Made by a program: the position numbers and the translations under genes. Below are positions 34,958 to 47,450 of a stretch of 64,000 nt of DNA, piece by piece. The number at the start of each line of letters is the position of its first letter. Position 1 is the stretch's first letter. The notes under the pieces were generated by a model. That model saw nothing but the letters and a program-made list of their open reading frames with translations, was not told the origin of the DNA and searched no databases. Origin of the DNA: Parasitella parasitica (taxonomy: Eukaryota > Mucoromycota > Mucoromycetes > Mucorales > Mucoraceae); NCBI GenBank assembly GCA_025201805.1, contig MU619242.1:329507-393506 (forward strand), written 5' to 3'.

Positions 34958-36477
34958 ATGTGGATCATATCTCGAGTTGTAAGACAAATAACAGAAAGCC
35001 GACAGATATCAGATTGAAATAACTCTTTTTATGTTGTACACATGTAGTTTGGTGAGTCTCGATGGACAAGGGCGATCTTTTGTGCTGTAGTACTCCAGGC
35101 ATTGCTAGCCATTGCATTTGAAGCAGTAATTTTCGCATTTCACAACAACGAAATCAATGCAATCAACAGCTTGACTCTGACACATAAAGAAGTATCTGAA
35201 ATGAACACAGCATTTGCAAACGCAAGATCATTGTTGGTTTATTTTATTCTATTTATGCTTGCACAGATATTTACTGTCATTTTAGTAGTCGACGCAGTTA
35301 GTATGATATATGTATTGATCCGACTCAGTGACTAATTACGCCAGAATAGATCTATCAACGCAACACCATTCAGCTTATTGCGCTGGTCGCTTTCGAATTA
35401 GGCATGAGTGCTTATTCAATCATCCAATTTCACCAATCTTCGACGTTGATCAGCGACGACCAAGAACCCACTAATGAAGCACTAAAATACCTTGTCAACG
35501 CATATCACCTATCAAAATGGGCTGAAATCACTCAAATTTGTGTGATGCTTGTCAGCACCATGGTTTTTGTCTTTCTTGCCTACAAACTCTATCTGGAATT
35601 TGGTTGGCACATTTATAAAAAGATCGGCGCAGACTTGGCTATGCGAGGTGATTAACAAATTACCCATATTATGATGATCCGTCCACTAACATAAACCTGA
35701 CCCGGTTTGTAGATCGCTATAAAATGTATCAAATTTTCATGATGCTGCTTAAATTTGACTTTTTCTTTTTCCTTGGATTTTCAGTCCAGTATCTCGCCTT
35801 GTTGATTGTTGCTTGGTGGCCAGACGCAACCTCAAATGGAAGTAAATCAGAGATTGTGCGAGAATTGATTGAGCATATCATCCTGAGTTGTGTGCTCTCA
35901 GTTACCATGCTATGCTCAGCATATTGGGGTGTAAGTTTAATTAACAAATCTGGGGCTATTTTTTTTTGATTTGTCATGTTAACAATTTATAATGCTAGTT
36001 GAGGCGCGAGAAGAAGGTGCACATGTACATTTTTTTAATACTGTGTGCGGTGAGCATGGGCTACTATATTTATATGCTCGTACAAATTGCATCAGACCCT
36101 GCCAGATTTTTGGGTTCAAAGGTTTTCTTGACCTTTTTCTGTAAGTACTTTATGTATATTGTAGTAGAATCTCTCTAATTTTTTTTATTAGTATGTGTGG
36201 ATATGGTGTTGATTTTGGTAAGTAACTTCTGTAAGCCCTTTATGCACAACTATTAAATTAAAAAACAGGCATCTGTGCCTATTGCAATTATCTGTCTAAG
36301 GAATTTCAATCTCGGCTTAATGAATCACAGTAGGTTTTTCATGCGTTTTTAACAAACGTTCAATCTAACTCTTGCTACATAGTCTCACATGCAACAGCGT
36401 CGGCTACTTCAGCACATTCTATGGCGCCTTTAGGTATCGAGAAATCAAACTCTTCGAGGCGCTGGTCAATAGAGTAG
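34958..36477 (+). CDS. UPF0658-family Golgi membrane protein
   Basis: Rebuilt from about eight exons. The start is MWIISRV, then an intron at 34979-35047, then [20 protein letters not shown]. Next come [20 protein letters not shown] then LVVDA, spliced to [20 protein letters not shown] then AYSIIQFHQ. Further membrane segments are [20 protein letters not shown], then [20 protein letters not shown] and [10 protein letters not shown]. Two small TM exons follow, then FNLGLMNH spliced to a Ser-rich tail ending SSRRWSIE. The W..R..F..VLQ, DA...NTIQL and AYSIIQ blocks are the hallmarks of the fungal UPF0658 family (S. pombe SPAC1952.10c), multi-pass proteins reported in the Golgi with no known activity. 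I count seven membrane segments. Confidence 0.8.
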
Positions 36478-39251
36478 AATTACTAAAAATAAAAAGGGTT
36501 TATTCTAGCACCCACAATTATAACAGCAACCACAACAAAAAGTAACGGTAAGGATGCACTCCTAAAGAGCTCCCTGCCTTTTTTCAAACATTTATTACCG
36601 TATTGTTATCAGATCACTAATTTCCGTCTCTAATACTTACAATTTACCAATTTTGCTTTTGCAATTTTTATCGTCATTGTGGTGCATCTGTCAATCGCTT
36701 GCTTCATTTGTCCATTGTTTCACCCCTCTTCCCCTTTCTATTTTTCCCCTTTAGTTTATAACACTTTGGGTTTTCTCTTTTTCGTATATGTTTTTTTATT
36801 GAAATAAAACACCTGAGAAAGAAAAAGAGGCATTAAATGAGCTCTATCCTCTGGTACAAACAAGTCGGTTTACATTATACATGACCTGAAACCTAATATA
36901 TGTAGTTGATTCAACATGTACATCACTAAATTTGCTCACTAATCCCGCTAACCTGCATACAGTAGAGCAAAAATATTTAGACATGACACAAACGTCTCGA
37001 TCTGCAAAAGATGCCAATTTTATTATCATGGAAGATCAACTGTTGATCATGCGATAATTATAGGTATCGAATGAAAAAATATTAGAGATACAAGACTGAG
37101 GTAAAACTCAAGATAATGAACAAGGGGCATTGATCCATTTCATTAAATTTTAGTAGCAATTGACAGTTGTTCTCATATTCCATCTCGCCCAAAATGCTGC
37201 TTACTTGAAATTTCTACTCAAAGCGTAATTCTTTTCCATAAACTACAGATAAATTTGCTAACAAGATCTTGATCTGCGGATGATAATGGCAGCTACTTTT
37301 TGAAGTAACACTACTTTTGTTCTTTTAATATTCGAATCTTAGAGCTATTAACTTTATTACGTTGGGCTTAATTTTATGTGAAAGCAACTTATACTACTTG
37401 ACGCAGATCAAAGATCTGTGTAAAACATCAAGCATAACTCAACCTGTAAACAAATTTGCTTGAAATATGAATATACCTATTTAACGTCGACCCTTTATTT
37501 TTATTAATTAAGAACCCTAACGGGTGTTCATTTGAATATAAATATGTACACATTTACCTTATTATTTATGATAGCCCTGAGTTGAATAAAACGCAGAAAA
37601 ATAAACGTAGGAGAGGTTGCAATACCTCCTTAACTATTTTTATTTTGTCATGAGGATTGGGGTAACCTTGAATCCTTGATAAGCATGCTTTATTGAAAGA
37701 CTTGTGAACAATGCATTTGGTGGCACGACTTGTAGCACGGCGAAGGTTTTTTGCTTTCTATCGCCTCGTTCCCATCCTAAAGTGAACGAGTTTGGCTTAA
37801 TTTACGCACTTGGGTCAAACCATTCATTTGGACTACTTTGAACATCTAATACCTATTAAGAAAAAAAAAAAAACTAGTGAAAAGCATGGTGAAATAATTC
37901 CAAGTCCATTCCATGAACTCCTTTTATTTCAAAAGATGGTTACCTTCATTCGGATATAGCAGAGAAGAGTGACAGTGTGTCGACACCTCGAAAGATACAA
38001 ATGGTTTCCAGATCACCTTGATATCTGAACACTTCACTATCAAAGGTAATCACGCTACTGCTAGTGTTCTATTTTGTAGACACAGACAAAGAAAGAGAAA
38101 AGCCTACAGACTGCAAGCTAGCCAAGTACTACGGCAACTTATCAGTCGTCTGAACCTTGCCTCTAAACGAAAGGTACATTTAAAGAGATATTTTCATACA
38201 AGGCAAGCTTTGCAGTTTATTCTCTCTTCCCAAAAGCAGATAGTTGTTCCTATTAAACAAGAAAGATGAGTTGAGCATTGGCTATAGCAAGATGTATTCT
38301 TAACCAAGATAAATGAAAACTTATTACAGAGAATTACTGATGCATGTAGCAATATACGTCAGCGCTAAATCATCAACTGCTATAGCAAATCGAGTTTCTA
38401 ATCAGCTGCTTATATTTTTATTTACTCGGAAATCTCAAAATTTACCAGCCGCAATGTGTATATAGAACAACCAAATAATTTAGGTGATACGTTGGCAAAC
38501 GTTGGTTTGAATATCGTCTTTGCCAAGATATATTTTAAACTGAAATCTTTGTCTGATTTAAAGGAGCAGTTCATAATGTTAAGCCGATTTGATACCGCAT
38601 ATCTGGCTGTAGATGAACAAAATATCATCCCGAGACGTTTAAAAATATATTAGCTGATGTACCACAGTAAATGTGCAGTACTCAGGGGAGATGTATCTAA
38701 ACCGAGACCCTTGTTCTAGACTAAAAAGTGATTTAAAACATGTACAGCAAGCTTTACGGCATCATCACTCGGATGGAAGCCATGTCAAAAAAAAACCAAA
38801 ATAAGCGTCCAGTCTATAAATCAAACGTTAATGAAATAAACAGTAGACGGTTCATTAGGTGTCGTGTAACCGCGAGGGTTTATTATTAGTTTATTTGGAT
38901 TCTATAGAGCAGAATCTTTTCCTTCAGATCCAACAAGAAAAGCAGCTGGAAAAGGGTATTTAGCAAGAGCGACAAAGAAAATCAGGAAGATACAACTGAT
39001 TTTAGCATCTATCAATACAGGGCTATTCGTTTAGCTAGCAAAACAAAGAACAAAACAAAGAACAATGAACACAATAAACATTTGGTAATATATCTCATTT
39101 TATTAGGATAGTGTGCACAGAATTTTGTACGGTTGATGGTCGCGGCTGCTTTTTTGGTGAAGATGATAATAAGGCAAGCAAGATTTCTATAAATAAAGAA
39201 AGCGTTTGAATGTAAGGAGAGATGTGTTGAAAAAGTTCTTTTTTAATGATA
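36478..39251. other. Intergenic, nothing recognised
   Basis: 2.8 kb of AT-rich sequence. Frames at 38018-38269 (Arg/Lys/Gln-rich) and 38456-38653 have no recognisable motif and may be decayed. Confidence 0.45.
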
Positions 39252-39851
39252 TTAAATGATATAAGCAATCAAAGCTGCACATCCTAGCGCTAAAGCAGAA
39301 CCACTGGCCAGCTTGTTTGATCCAGAGGCTGCGGGTGTAGCACTTGGGGAAATAGAAGAAGTGCCAACAACAGACATGGTGGGGTTTGCAGAGCCACTTG
39401 CGACAGGAACAGCGCTGGAAGCAGCAGCAGAAGCAGCGTAGGGAATAGGTAAAATGGAAACAGCACCATTATTAACTGAGCCATAGCAGTAATTGTTGGC
39501 GTTGTCTACACAAAGAACGTTTTTATCGTTGCAAAGACAAGAAGTAGTGGTTCCAGTCATGGTGGATTTGCAAGAATCAGGAACATTGGGACATGTGGTT
39601 GAATTTAAAGAGATGGATCCCCAGCAAAACTGTCCACTTGTGTTGATACATGTGGTGACGGTATCGCTACAACGACAGGACACATTGCCGGTAATTTTGC
39701 TACAAGTTGTTGGTATTGCGCAAGATGCTGATGGCAAACTAGCGTAAGGTAAGCCATGGTCTCTCTTGAATAAATGTCCATCGATTTGCGATGCTGATGC
39801 AATGTAGAAAAGGGTTGAAATCGAAGATGTTAGGAGAAGACTGAGTTTCAT
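39252..39851 (-). CDS. GPI-anchored cysteine-rich cell-surface protein
   Basis: A single exon of about 199 residues. The start at 39851 (MKLSLLLTSSISTLFYIASA) gives a clean signal peptide; an upstream in-frame Met at 39947 would bury it. The mature part has two similar cysteine modules of about 40 residues: SCAIPTTCSKITGNVSCRC then TCINTSGQFCWGS, and TCPNVPDSCKSTMTGTTTSC then LCVDNANNYCYGS. They look like an internal duplication. A Ser/Ala/Pro-rich stalk follows, then a hydrophobic C-terminus (ASGSALALGCAALIAYII) after SNKLASG, as expected for a GPI attachment signal. It probably sits in the cell wall or plasma membrane outer face. The exact family is not recognised. Confidence 0.8.
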   Translation of the reverse strand: MKLSLLLTSSISTLFYIASASQIDGHLFKRDHGLPYASLPSASCAIPTTCSKITGNVSCRCSDTVTTCINTSGQFCWGSISLNSTTCPNVPDSCKSTMTGTTTSCLCNDKNVLCVDNANNYCYGSVNNGAVSILPIPYAASAAASSAVPVASGSANPTMSVVGTSSISPSATPAASGSNKLASGSALALGCAALIAYII

Positions 39852-39968
39852 TTCGCAAAGAGTTACTAGATGTTGAGAAATAAAGAAAGAAGGAAAAGAG
39901 GGAAAGAGAGCGAGATAAAGGGAACAAGGCTGTATAGAGTGAATCAACTCCGTTTAATGAATACGCTC

Positions 39969-39976
39969 CTTTTATA
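39969..39976 (-). promoter_or_regulatory. TATA box of the GPI-protein gene
   Basis: TATAAAAG on the minus strand, about 118 bp upstream of the ATG at 39851. The intervening leader is CT-rich. Confidence 0.55.
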
Positions 39977-40187
39977 GTTTAAAGACTCGTGTGTGGGTTC
40001 CTGAATGAAATCAGCTTAAGAGGGGCCAAAATAAGAAAGACGCTGTTGCACCAGCAGTTTTTTTACAAGATCCTCTTGAACTATATGCCACAGTTGTACA
40101 GTATCACAGCTTAATTCAATAATATAAAATATATAAATCCTTTTTCGGCCATCAAGACATTTCTGTTTCTTTTCTTTACAAAAAAAA

Positions 40188-42278
40188 ATGACCCATTTGA
40201 GGTAAATGCTTCTTTATGACATGTAGAAAGCATTCAGTCTAAATCAACTCCTTAATCCTGTTTTGCAGTGATTTTTCATATTTAGGCAAGGTTAAACTAG
40301 ACTAAAAACAAACAAACCAGCACTAATGCACCCTTAAATAACAATAGAAAGATGTACAATTTGGACATATATCTCGGTGTATTTTCTTTTTAGTGTCTAC
40401 CAGAGCGACAAATTCAGATGTTTAAAGTGGAAATCGCTTGTAGCTGGAGAATTAAAATCGATTATCACCATTCTGCTAATACTAATGATGGCAATGCAGT
40501 TTATGTGGGGTAAGCAATAAGCAGCTTTTTCTTCGTAGCTGTGTCGTCTTGCTCACAGCCGTCCAATCAGATATCGTTTCCACGTATGTCAAATACAAGG
40601 AGGGGTTCACCGTCTATGAAGGCAAAATCATTACAAAGCCGTTCGCTATGTGGTCCTCTTCGCATCAAACAGATATGATGGTAATTATGATTGGAACAGT
40701 CTAATAAGCATTGTGCAACCTTGTACCAACCCTTTCTTCTTCGATTGGTGATGTATAGGCCATGGACTATGTTGAATGCGTTACATTCTCATTGCAGGTG
40801 GGTGTGTTTTTTCTGATGCAGTCATTCTGGAACTATCTCTCCAATACAGTGGCACGAAAGAGCTTCATGGGCTCGTTTGAATTCAAGTTTTACATTGTAT
40901 GGTACGATGGCTGTAAGATTTGATCTGCCATACATGTTACTGACAACTTTTTCAATCAAGGGCCCTAGGTAGCATGGCCATGTTTCCTATTCTTCAATGG
41001 GTGTTTCGGAACGATGTCAGCAAAAGAGAAGGCATCCCTCAATTGGCGTATGGTATTGAAGGTACAGTATCCTAAATACGCACAGAAACAGATCGATTTG
41101 TGCGACAGCCATGTGAATTTATTCATTAACACACAAAATGATGATAGCTTTGATTACTTCTTTATTGGGCATTCGGTCACACTTTAGATTCAAGCGGATT
41201 ATCGCAGTGTCACAGAGAAACAACAGTGCCAGCTACAAAGCCGTCGTAGCTAGATTGACTTATTTTAGAGACATGAATGTGCTGGTATCGATCATCCTTT
41301 TTAGCTACGCTGCTTCATTCATTATTCTGTGCTCTGACGGCTTGACCGACCACAAGATTATCAACTCGAACAAATTTGCTACTGATACCATCATTGCTAA
41401 TGTCAATATTTGCACCGTATTCCTTTGGCTGCTCTTGGTAAGCTTGACAGAGAGCGACAGTCAAAGGCAGGATTTCTCTAACATGGCATATTTAGATCTC
41501 TATCTTTCATCCACGCCCTCAATACTCTCGTGAAATTGACGGCAGTTCCGCCAGCAACAATAACGACTCTTCTTATACAAAGAACACTCAAACCAGAGCT
41601 CAAACTACGGCAAGTACTGACGGGCGAACAAACAGCTATGTTGTGAATGAAAGCACTCGCGGTATCACAGAACATGTTGGCTCTGATATGAAATACATTG
41701 ATTCTGCCATTTCTGCAAACAACAGCAATACAAATAGCGGCGGATTCATGCGTGTCATGTCTCCTGTAGCCGTGAATTACCCTCCCTCGCTCTCTAACGA
41801 CACAATGCCATTAACATCTCCAACTGCTACAGGCAGGCCATTATCTCCTTCAGAGTCTCACATAAATTTCCAGCAGCAACAATATCGCAACAATCTCACT
41901 GTTCAAGACCCGTATAGTAGTCAACCTGTTATGTTTTCTATGATGGATACCAAACAGCAACAACCGCAACAGCCAACAAGCCCTACACATATAATTCCAA
42001 TGCGTGGCATGCATGCCGGTAGTGACAATATCAATCGCATCAACACTCTATCTTCTTCTGCAAGACGATATGATGATGATGATATTATTGATTATGTAGG
42101 GTATGAACAGACCAGATCCCCTCACAAAATAAGACGCCCTTCTTGGGAGCGCAGTAATGATATGAGTGAACTCAACATGCCATCATCTCATCAATTTGAA
42201 CAGCAACAATTAGGTCAGCCTGGAGAGCAAATGGTGCGAGACTGGTTATGGCAATCACCTGATAGAAGAACCACTTGA
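40188..42278 (+). CDS. Multi-pass membrane protein with Q/S/P-rich cytoplasmic tail
   Basis: Rebuilt from about eight exons. A 14-nt first exon (MTHL+2 nt, 40188-40201) is joined by a 192-nt intron to SVYQSDKFRCLKWKSLVAGE. Membrane segments then appear in order: SIITILLILMMAMQFMWAV, VGVFFLMQSFWNYLSNTVAR, FYIVW...MAMFPILQWVF, MIALITSLLGI, LVSIILFSYAASFIILCSDG and NVNICTVFLWLLLVS. That is six or seven helices. An intron joins LLLVS to IFHPRPQYSREIDGSS, and a 230-residue low-complexity tail rich in Gln, Ser, Pro and Asn follows, ending DWLWQSPDRRTT. The layout (7TM core, long regulatory-looking tail) resembles a GPCR-type or transporter-like receptor, but no family motif is recognised. Confidence 0.7.
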
Positions 42279-44345
42279 GTAAACTGATAATACTAATGCT
42301 TTAATTTAAACACTCCGTTTCTGGTGCACATTTATGCAATAAAATAATGGTGATTTTACAAATTAATGGTGTTTTTACAAATTACTAAAATTGCGGTAGT
42401 TAGGGGGCATCCTTAGGAATCAGTTGTGACCTAAGCGTTTTCATGCTACATTACTGTACAATTTCTTTTGCCCTGAACTGCGTATCAACATATCTGACTT
42501 TCGCAAAATGATTAGGGAGTTCGTAATTTACCGTTTTGTATAATAAAATATTTTCAGCTTGAGCAACAAACTATTTTAACATTTACTTTGGTCTTAAAAG
42601 ATTTGAAAGAAGCAAGCGCTTAAAAAGAATGGTCTGTCTGGAAGGCAGTGTTGAGTTGCAAATTGATAGTAGCCAAAGAAAGTTCTGCTGGAAAAGGCAT
42701 TTGTCATTTCGGGGAAGACTGGAGGCGAATTCTGCTTGTCACTGGAGAGAGTAATGGCTTGTGGATGTACATTCATTGGAGTTCTTTTACAAAATTGTGG
42801 AAGTTGCAGGGATATTAGTAGTCTCAGAAGGTTTTGTTGGAAGAAACAATTGTTTTTAGGGTAAGGCTAGAGACAAACTTCTCGATATTACCTTTGCATG
42901 ATGGTTTATAAGCATTTCCCGCTCTGGGTTTCTTCCCTCACTACAGTCAACCATATATGTGTTATAAACTAATTACTACTAATGACTTTTCTGAGGCCCT
43001 CCTGTCTGCTGGAGCTATTTGCCCCTTTCAGATTCTCTGATTTTCGGTATTGGACAAGATTTGTTATCATCACTATGGGAAGAATGTAGGTGCAAATGAA
43101 CTAAACTTGGTGTACTTTTACACCTCTCTTTCTCATTACCAACTGATCCTGCAATTCAATACACTATGTCTCGAAACGAATATGCTAGCTAAGCAAACTG
43201 CAGCGAATTAGACAATCCACAAGGCAATCAATGACCGTGAAGATCGTTCTTCTGTCTACACTCTTTGACTCTGATTGCTCTCATTGCGTCAGACGACTCC
43301 GTTGATTAATCAATTCGGTAGCGCCCAAGCCAGTTTTGAGAAAAATGATAGAGTCTGCTCGGTTTTGACAAACGTGCACGTAGTCTGCACTTGATGTTCA
43401 TGTGTTAAATTTGGTGCGTATTATGTTAGAAAGATCAGTCTTGGAGTTGTAGTATTCACTTAATATTCCTACAAATCGTTGCTGCACCTGATATTATCAA
43501 GGCACTCCCAGCGTTCAAGATATGGTACTCTTTAAACATTAGAGATTCTCCTTTATCAAGGCACCATTGGGTGTCGTTTGGAGTTGGTTTCTTTTTTGCT
43601 CTGATGCCTTGCTCTTCATCTTAGGAGGCATTTATATTAATAAAGAAAAGAATAAAAATAAGCTTGAGAACATCTCTTGGCCTTACAAACCCGGAAAGAT
43701 TAAACGACTCGCTACAAATCACCATCGCGACCACGACTTTTGATGACTCTATGCCAGCGCAATAAATAAGGCGTACAGCCTTTTTATGGTTTCTGGAAAA
43801 AAAAAGTTGAAGTAAATGGTAAATTACATGGTGTTTGTGATAGTATATACTAGGGTTTCTGGTAACAAACCTTTTATATCTGATAGATGGTGAGAAGAGA
43901 AATGGCTCCTTAAGAAGAATTTAAATGGGGATTTCCATATTTAGTTAAAAGAGTTATTACTTTGAGTGAAAATACGAAGAGAATGTGTTGTCAAATAAGC
44001 TATCTACATCATATCTTCAAGTTCAAAGTCGTCTAAAAAAAGGTTATGGTTGTCTATTGACAAACATCTGTAATTCTGGGTGCAAGTGTGTCTGTTAACT
44101 TTGGATCAAAAATCTTTAATTAGATTCAGGAACGGAGAGCAAGGTTGAAGATAAACACATTAATGTCCTTGGGATTTCTTAAATTTCTACACAGATGATT
44201 TTTTTTTAGAAATGGGTGTGATATCTTGGGGCAGATTGTTTCCTTTCTTCTGGCACTTTCTTATATTTTAGTTGATCTGGCGTCTTCTAGTGTAGAAGGC
44301 CTTGTCAAACAAGTATCAAGCTGGGTCCTATATATCCAGTAGCAC
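42279..44345. other. Intergenic, nothing recognised
   Basis: About 2 kb without a supported gene. The right end is probably decayed LINE sequence. Confidence 0.45.
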
Positions 44346-44778
44346 AGTAGAACTGCCATTCAAACCTGTGCCATCTTTTCCATAATATTGGAATGGCGCG
44401 TCTTTGTAAAGCCAGCGTCCCTTCCCCACTATGCACTAATTGCCCACTAATTGTTGATTCTTCTACGCATTTTCTCTTCTATTGTCTAGCCAAAGCCAAC
44501 ATTTGGCAGGCTGTTGTTTTCGAATTCCTTTGGCCAACAGTATCCATTCATGAAATTATTCAAGCTATTCACTCTTTTGATTTCTATGACATTCGCTACA
44601 GCCAAAAAAGTGCTGTACCTGCGCCTCTCATAGTTTTCATAGCCTTGGCTAACATCTGGAGAGCTCACTTTCGCTTTATCTTTGAGGCACTCCTTTCACT
44701 ACAGCCGCGGTTCTGGCCAACGTCCGAATCGATGTTTTAAAACGCATTGAGGAAGGCTCAGTCCAATCTGTTCTGTAG
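44346..44778 (+). pseudogene. LINE retrotransposon, 3' end of the RT protein gene
   Basis: The frame NLCHLFHNIGMARLCKAS leads to LCTNCPLIVDSSTHFLFYC, a CxxC...H....C zinc-knuckle of the zf-RVT type at the C-terminus of fungal LINE reverse transcriptases. KANIWQAVVFEFLWPTVSIH and HSFDFYDIRYSQ follow. A one-base shift near 44695 leads into FTTAAVLANVRIDVLKRIEE then GSVQSVL and a stop. The RT core is absent, so this is a 5'-truncated, frameshifted relic, as is common for LINEs. Confidence 0.65.
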
Positions 44779-45985
44779 CATATTGGTAGGGTCATCGTTC
44801 TATTGTCAAACTGGACCCCTCTTTTATTATTATCTTTTACTTTAATATGTTTTATCCCTTCTATTTAATATCTCTCAATCTCTGTCCCTCAGTATTATTT
44901 TATCTCCGTCTGACTAAATCTATATTTGCGCCCGCCTCTTGAGCCAGTTTCACTACTTTTTCTTTGATAGCGGAGATAAAACGCGTCCAAAATCAGGAAA
45001 GAAAAATTCTTTCAGAAACTCAATTTGGACAATTTGAAAACAAAATTACTCCTTTGAGGCAAGATATCATCCTCTGATACTATGCATACCACGGCAGTCA
45101 GTCTATGATCATAGCTGTAAATTTGGGCACCCTACACGATGGTGTTATTTTCATAATCCCCGTACGCCTATGGAAAGAATTCTGCTAAAAAATCTCAAAT
45201 ATAGATAAAGAGAGAAAAGCCAACATTTTGCTTAATCAGAGCGCATTTCCAGTCTTTCAGATCAAGCAATAGTCTTTTACGATCATTTTTCTCTAATATA
45301 TGATATAGTGAAAAGTTGCATTTTTGAAGTCAAAATTGAGGATAATGCATAATCGATGATTTTGGATGTGTGGATACAAGGAAAAAATCGAAAAAATCCG
45401 TCATTTTGCATCGAAAAAAAAAAATCATGCTCAAATTGCACCAAAATCATATATAATATAGTTTTTTCCAAATGGATACTATTTCTGGTGTTTTCTGAGC
45501 GCTTTTGGTTATAAAAATTAATCAAAAAATGGCATATAAAGTTAAATTTCTTGCTTTTAAGCTGTAAAAAATACATATCTGGAGATGATATCACATTAGC
45601 ATCAATTCTACATGACACAGCTCTATAAAGCAAATATTTTTGATACCACAAGTATACCTTTCTTCATATTAATACAATAAAATAGGTATTGCCCATCGAG
45701 TTGGAAGCATAAGAGGATACTTAATCAATACTTTGCTGCAAAGACCTCTTGTTATTTGTGAATAATTCATATGTTGCTAGTTGCTAGTGACAGAGAAGCC
45801 CTTTTGCCATTGTTACTTAAAAAAATGCTTAGTAAAGATAAGTGGTGTCAGAAATTAAATTCAAATTTTGAAATGTTTTTTGATTGAAAAAACTTATTAG
45901 TGAAATATCAATAGAATCGTATAAGATTTGAAGTATACAAAACTTAATATGTTTATTTTAGTAATATAGCAAAAAAAAATTAAAA
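44779..45985. other. LINE 3' flank and Tc1 left flank
   Basis: No gene is seen. It contains GCGCCCGCCTCTTGAG near 44928, similar to a string near 30769. The left terminal repeat of the Tc1 relic was not found. Confidence 0.4.
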
Positions 45986-46600
45986 TTAATATCTGGTGTT
46001 GCCACCATTAGCCTCAATAACAGCCTTGCATCGAGAGCTCATACTGCCGACTAAAGCCTCTAAAAATGATTGAGGTATTGCATACCATTCGTTGCGAATA
46101 CAAGTCTCCAACTGATCCACATTCTTCAATTGGTATCTACGACTCTCCATCCGCTTTTCAAGGTAAGCCCAGACATGTTTAATGGGGTTTAGGTCTGGAC
46201 TTTGAGGTGGCCAGAAGTTGAACCCTTGGATCTGATGTCTCTGCTTATACCAGGTTGCATACTTTCCAGTATGGCAAGAGGCACCGTTTTCTTGGAATAT
46301 AAATTCCTTGGAATGTTCAACACTCAAGTCCTGCAACCATGGGAGGAAGTGGTTGGACAAACAGTTGACATAAGCGTCTTGATTGATACTCCCTTTCATG
46401 ATTACAATGGGACCTAAACCCCCAGCCCAGAAACAACCCCAAATCATCACTGAACCATTCCCAAACTTCACAGTCTTTCGAACATGGTTTGGAGAGAACC
46501 TTTCGCCTTCTTTTCGAATCACTCGGACCCTTCCATCACTGCCATTAACGTTGAATTTAGATTCATCGGACCAAATGGCATTCTGCCATTGTTCCTACAC
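45986..46600 (-). pseudogene. Tc1-type transposase, C-terminal copy
   Basis: An open frame with the DDE catalytic segments: WSDESKFN (first Asp), FQENGASCHTG (where the family usually has QDNAPxH, so the second Asp reads as Glu), and SPDLNPIKHVWAYLEKR (third acidic region). It ends VIEANGGNTRY, the usual 'ANGG.T.Y' terminus of the group. It lacks its own HTH half and is fused to another element's N-terminal part. Confidence 0.75.
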
Positions 46601-47293
46601 ACTTGGTATACTCGAGCTGATCAAATCGTGTCTTGATCACTTTAATTGGGCCAAATTCCCCCTCCTAAAAAACATCCCCAAACCATCACTGAACCACTTC
46701 CAAACTTTGTGAACTTCATAACATGGTCTTCATGAAACCTTTCATTGATTCGGCGGATAACTCTAGTACCAAAATCATTGCCTACAATGTTGAATTTTGA
46801 TTCATCCGACTAAATCACATGTTTCCATTGATCCATAGTGAAATCTACTTTATCTTTTGCCCATTGTAGTCTTCTTTCCTTGTGAGTTGTTCTTAACCGT
46901 GGTCTGTGAGCAGCTTTATAAGATTTTAAACCTAAATCTACGAGACACTTTCTGTAAGTGTTCAAATGGATGCCGTATCCGCAATGTCATGTAAATCAGC
47001 CAAATGGTGTCTCATTGGCTTCAACGGTTGCTTTCTTATCTCGTGCTTGATAACTCTTTTGTCCCTCACGACAAAATTTGGAGGTCTACCAGGTCTTTGT
47101 GCTAGAAGTGCCGAGCCTTTGTGCTTGTATCTGTATATCAGACCCTTCACGGCACCTTCCTTGATGCCCGTCGACTTGGCGATAGCGGAACTTGGAACAC
47201 CGTACTCATGCAACCCAATTACTCGTCCGATATCGTAGTCAGCGTTCTTGTAAAGCCATAATAAAAGTTTTAGCAGATAATTTTTAGCACTGT
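45986..47293 (-). mobile_element. Composite Tc1/mariner relic
   Basis: The right end (minus strand) begins TACAGTGCTAAAAATTATC at 47293, a Tc1-type terminus. The first transposase part has the HTH HEYGVPSSAIAKSTGIKEGA then LIYRYKHKGSALLAQRPGRP, followed by RTTHKERRLQWAKDKVDF. It then has *SDESKFNIVGND, GSGSVMVWGCF and GPIKVIK. At about 46600 the sequence jumps back to QWQNAIWSDESKFNVNGSD, and a second, better preserved C-terminal part runs to 45986: NGSVMIWGCFWAGGLGPIVI, FQENGASCHTGKYATWYKQR, FNFWPPQSPDLNPIKHVWAY. The central region is thus present twice. Stops and frameshifts in the first part show it is dead. Confidence 0.8.
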
Positions 47294-47450
47294 ATAAAGG
47301 TACGTGGATTTGAAAGTGGATAGGACATGTTCATTTTCCTTAAATTTACTACAAATAGTGACCGTGGTTGTTGATTCATTGCCGGTTTGATTGCTGAGGA
47401 GAAGGGGGCTTTATTTCTCGTTTTCTTTTTCTTTCGCTTACAGTAACAAA

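Noticed and set aside
38018-38653. Two open frames (Arg/Lys-rich, and MYIEQPNNLGDTLANVGLNI)
   Set aside because: No motif, no coherent splice between them, and composition like the surrounding AT-rich DNA.
39852-39947. 32-residue N-terminal extension of the GPI protein
   Set aside because: It would place a second hydrophobic stretch before a perfect signal peptide starting MKLSLLL, and lies in the CT-rich 5' leader.
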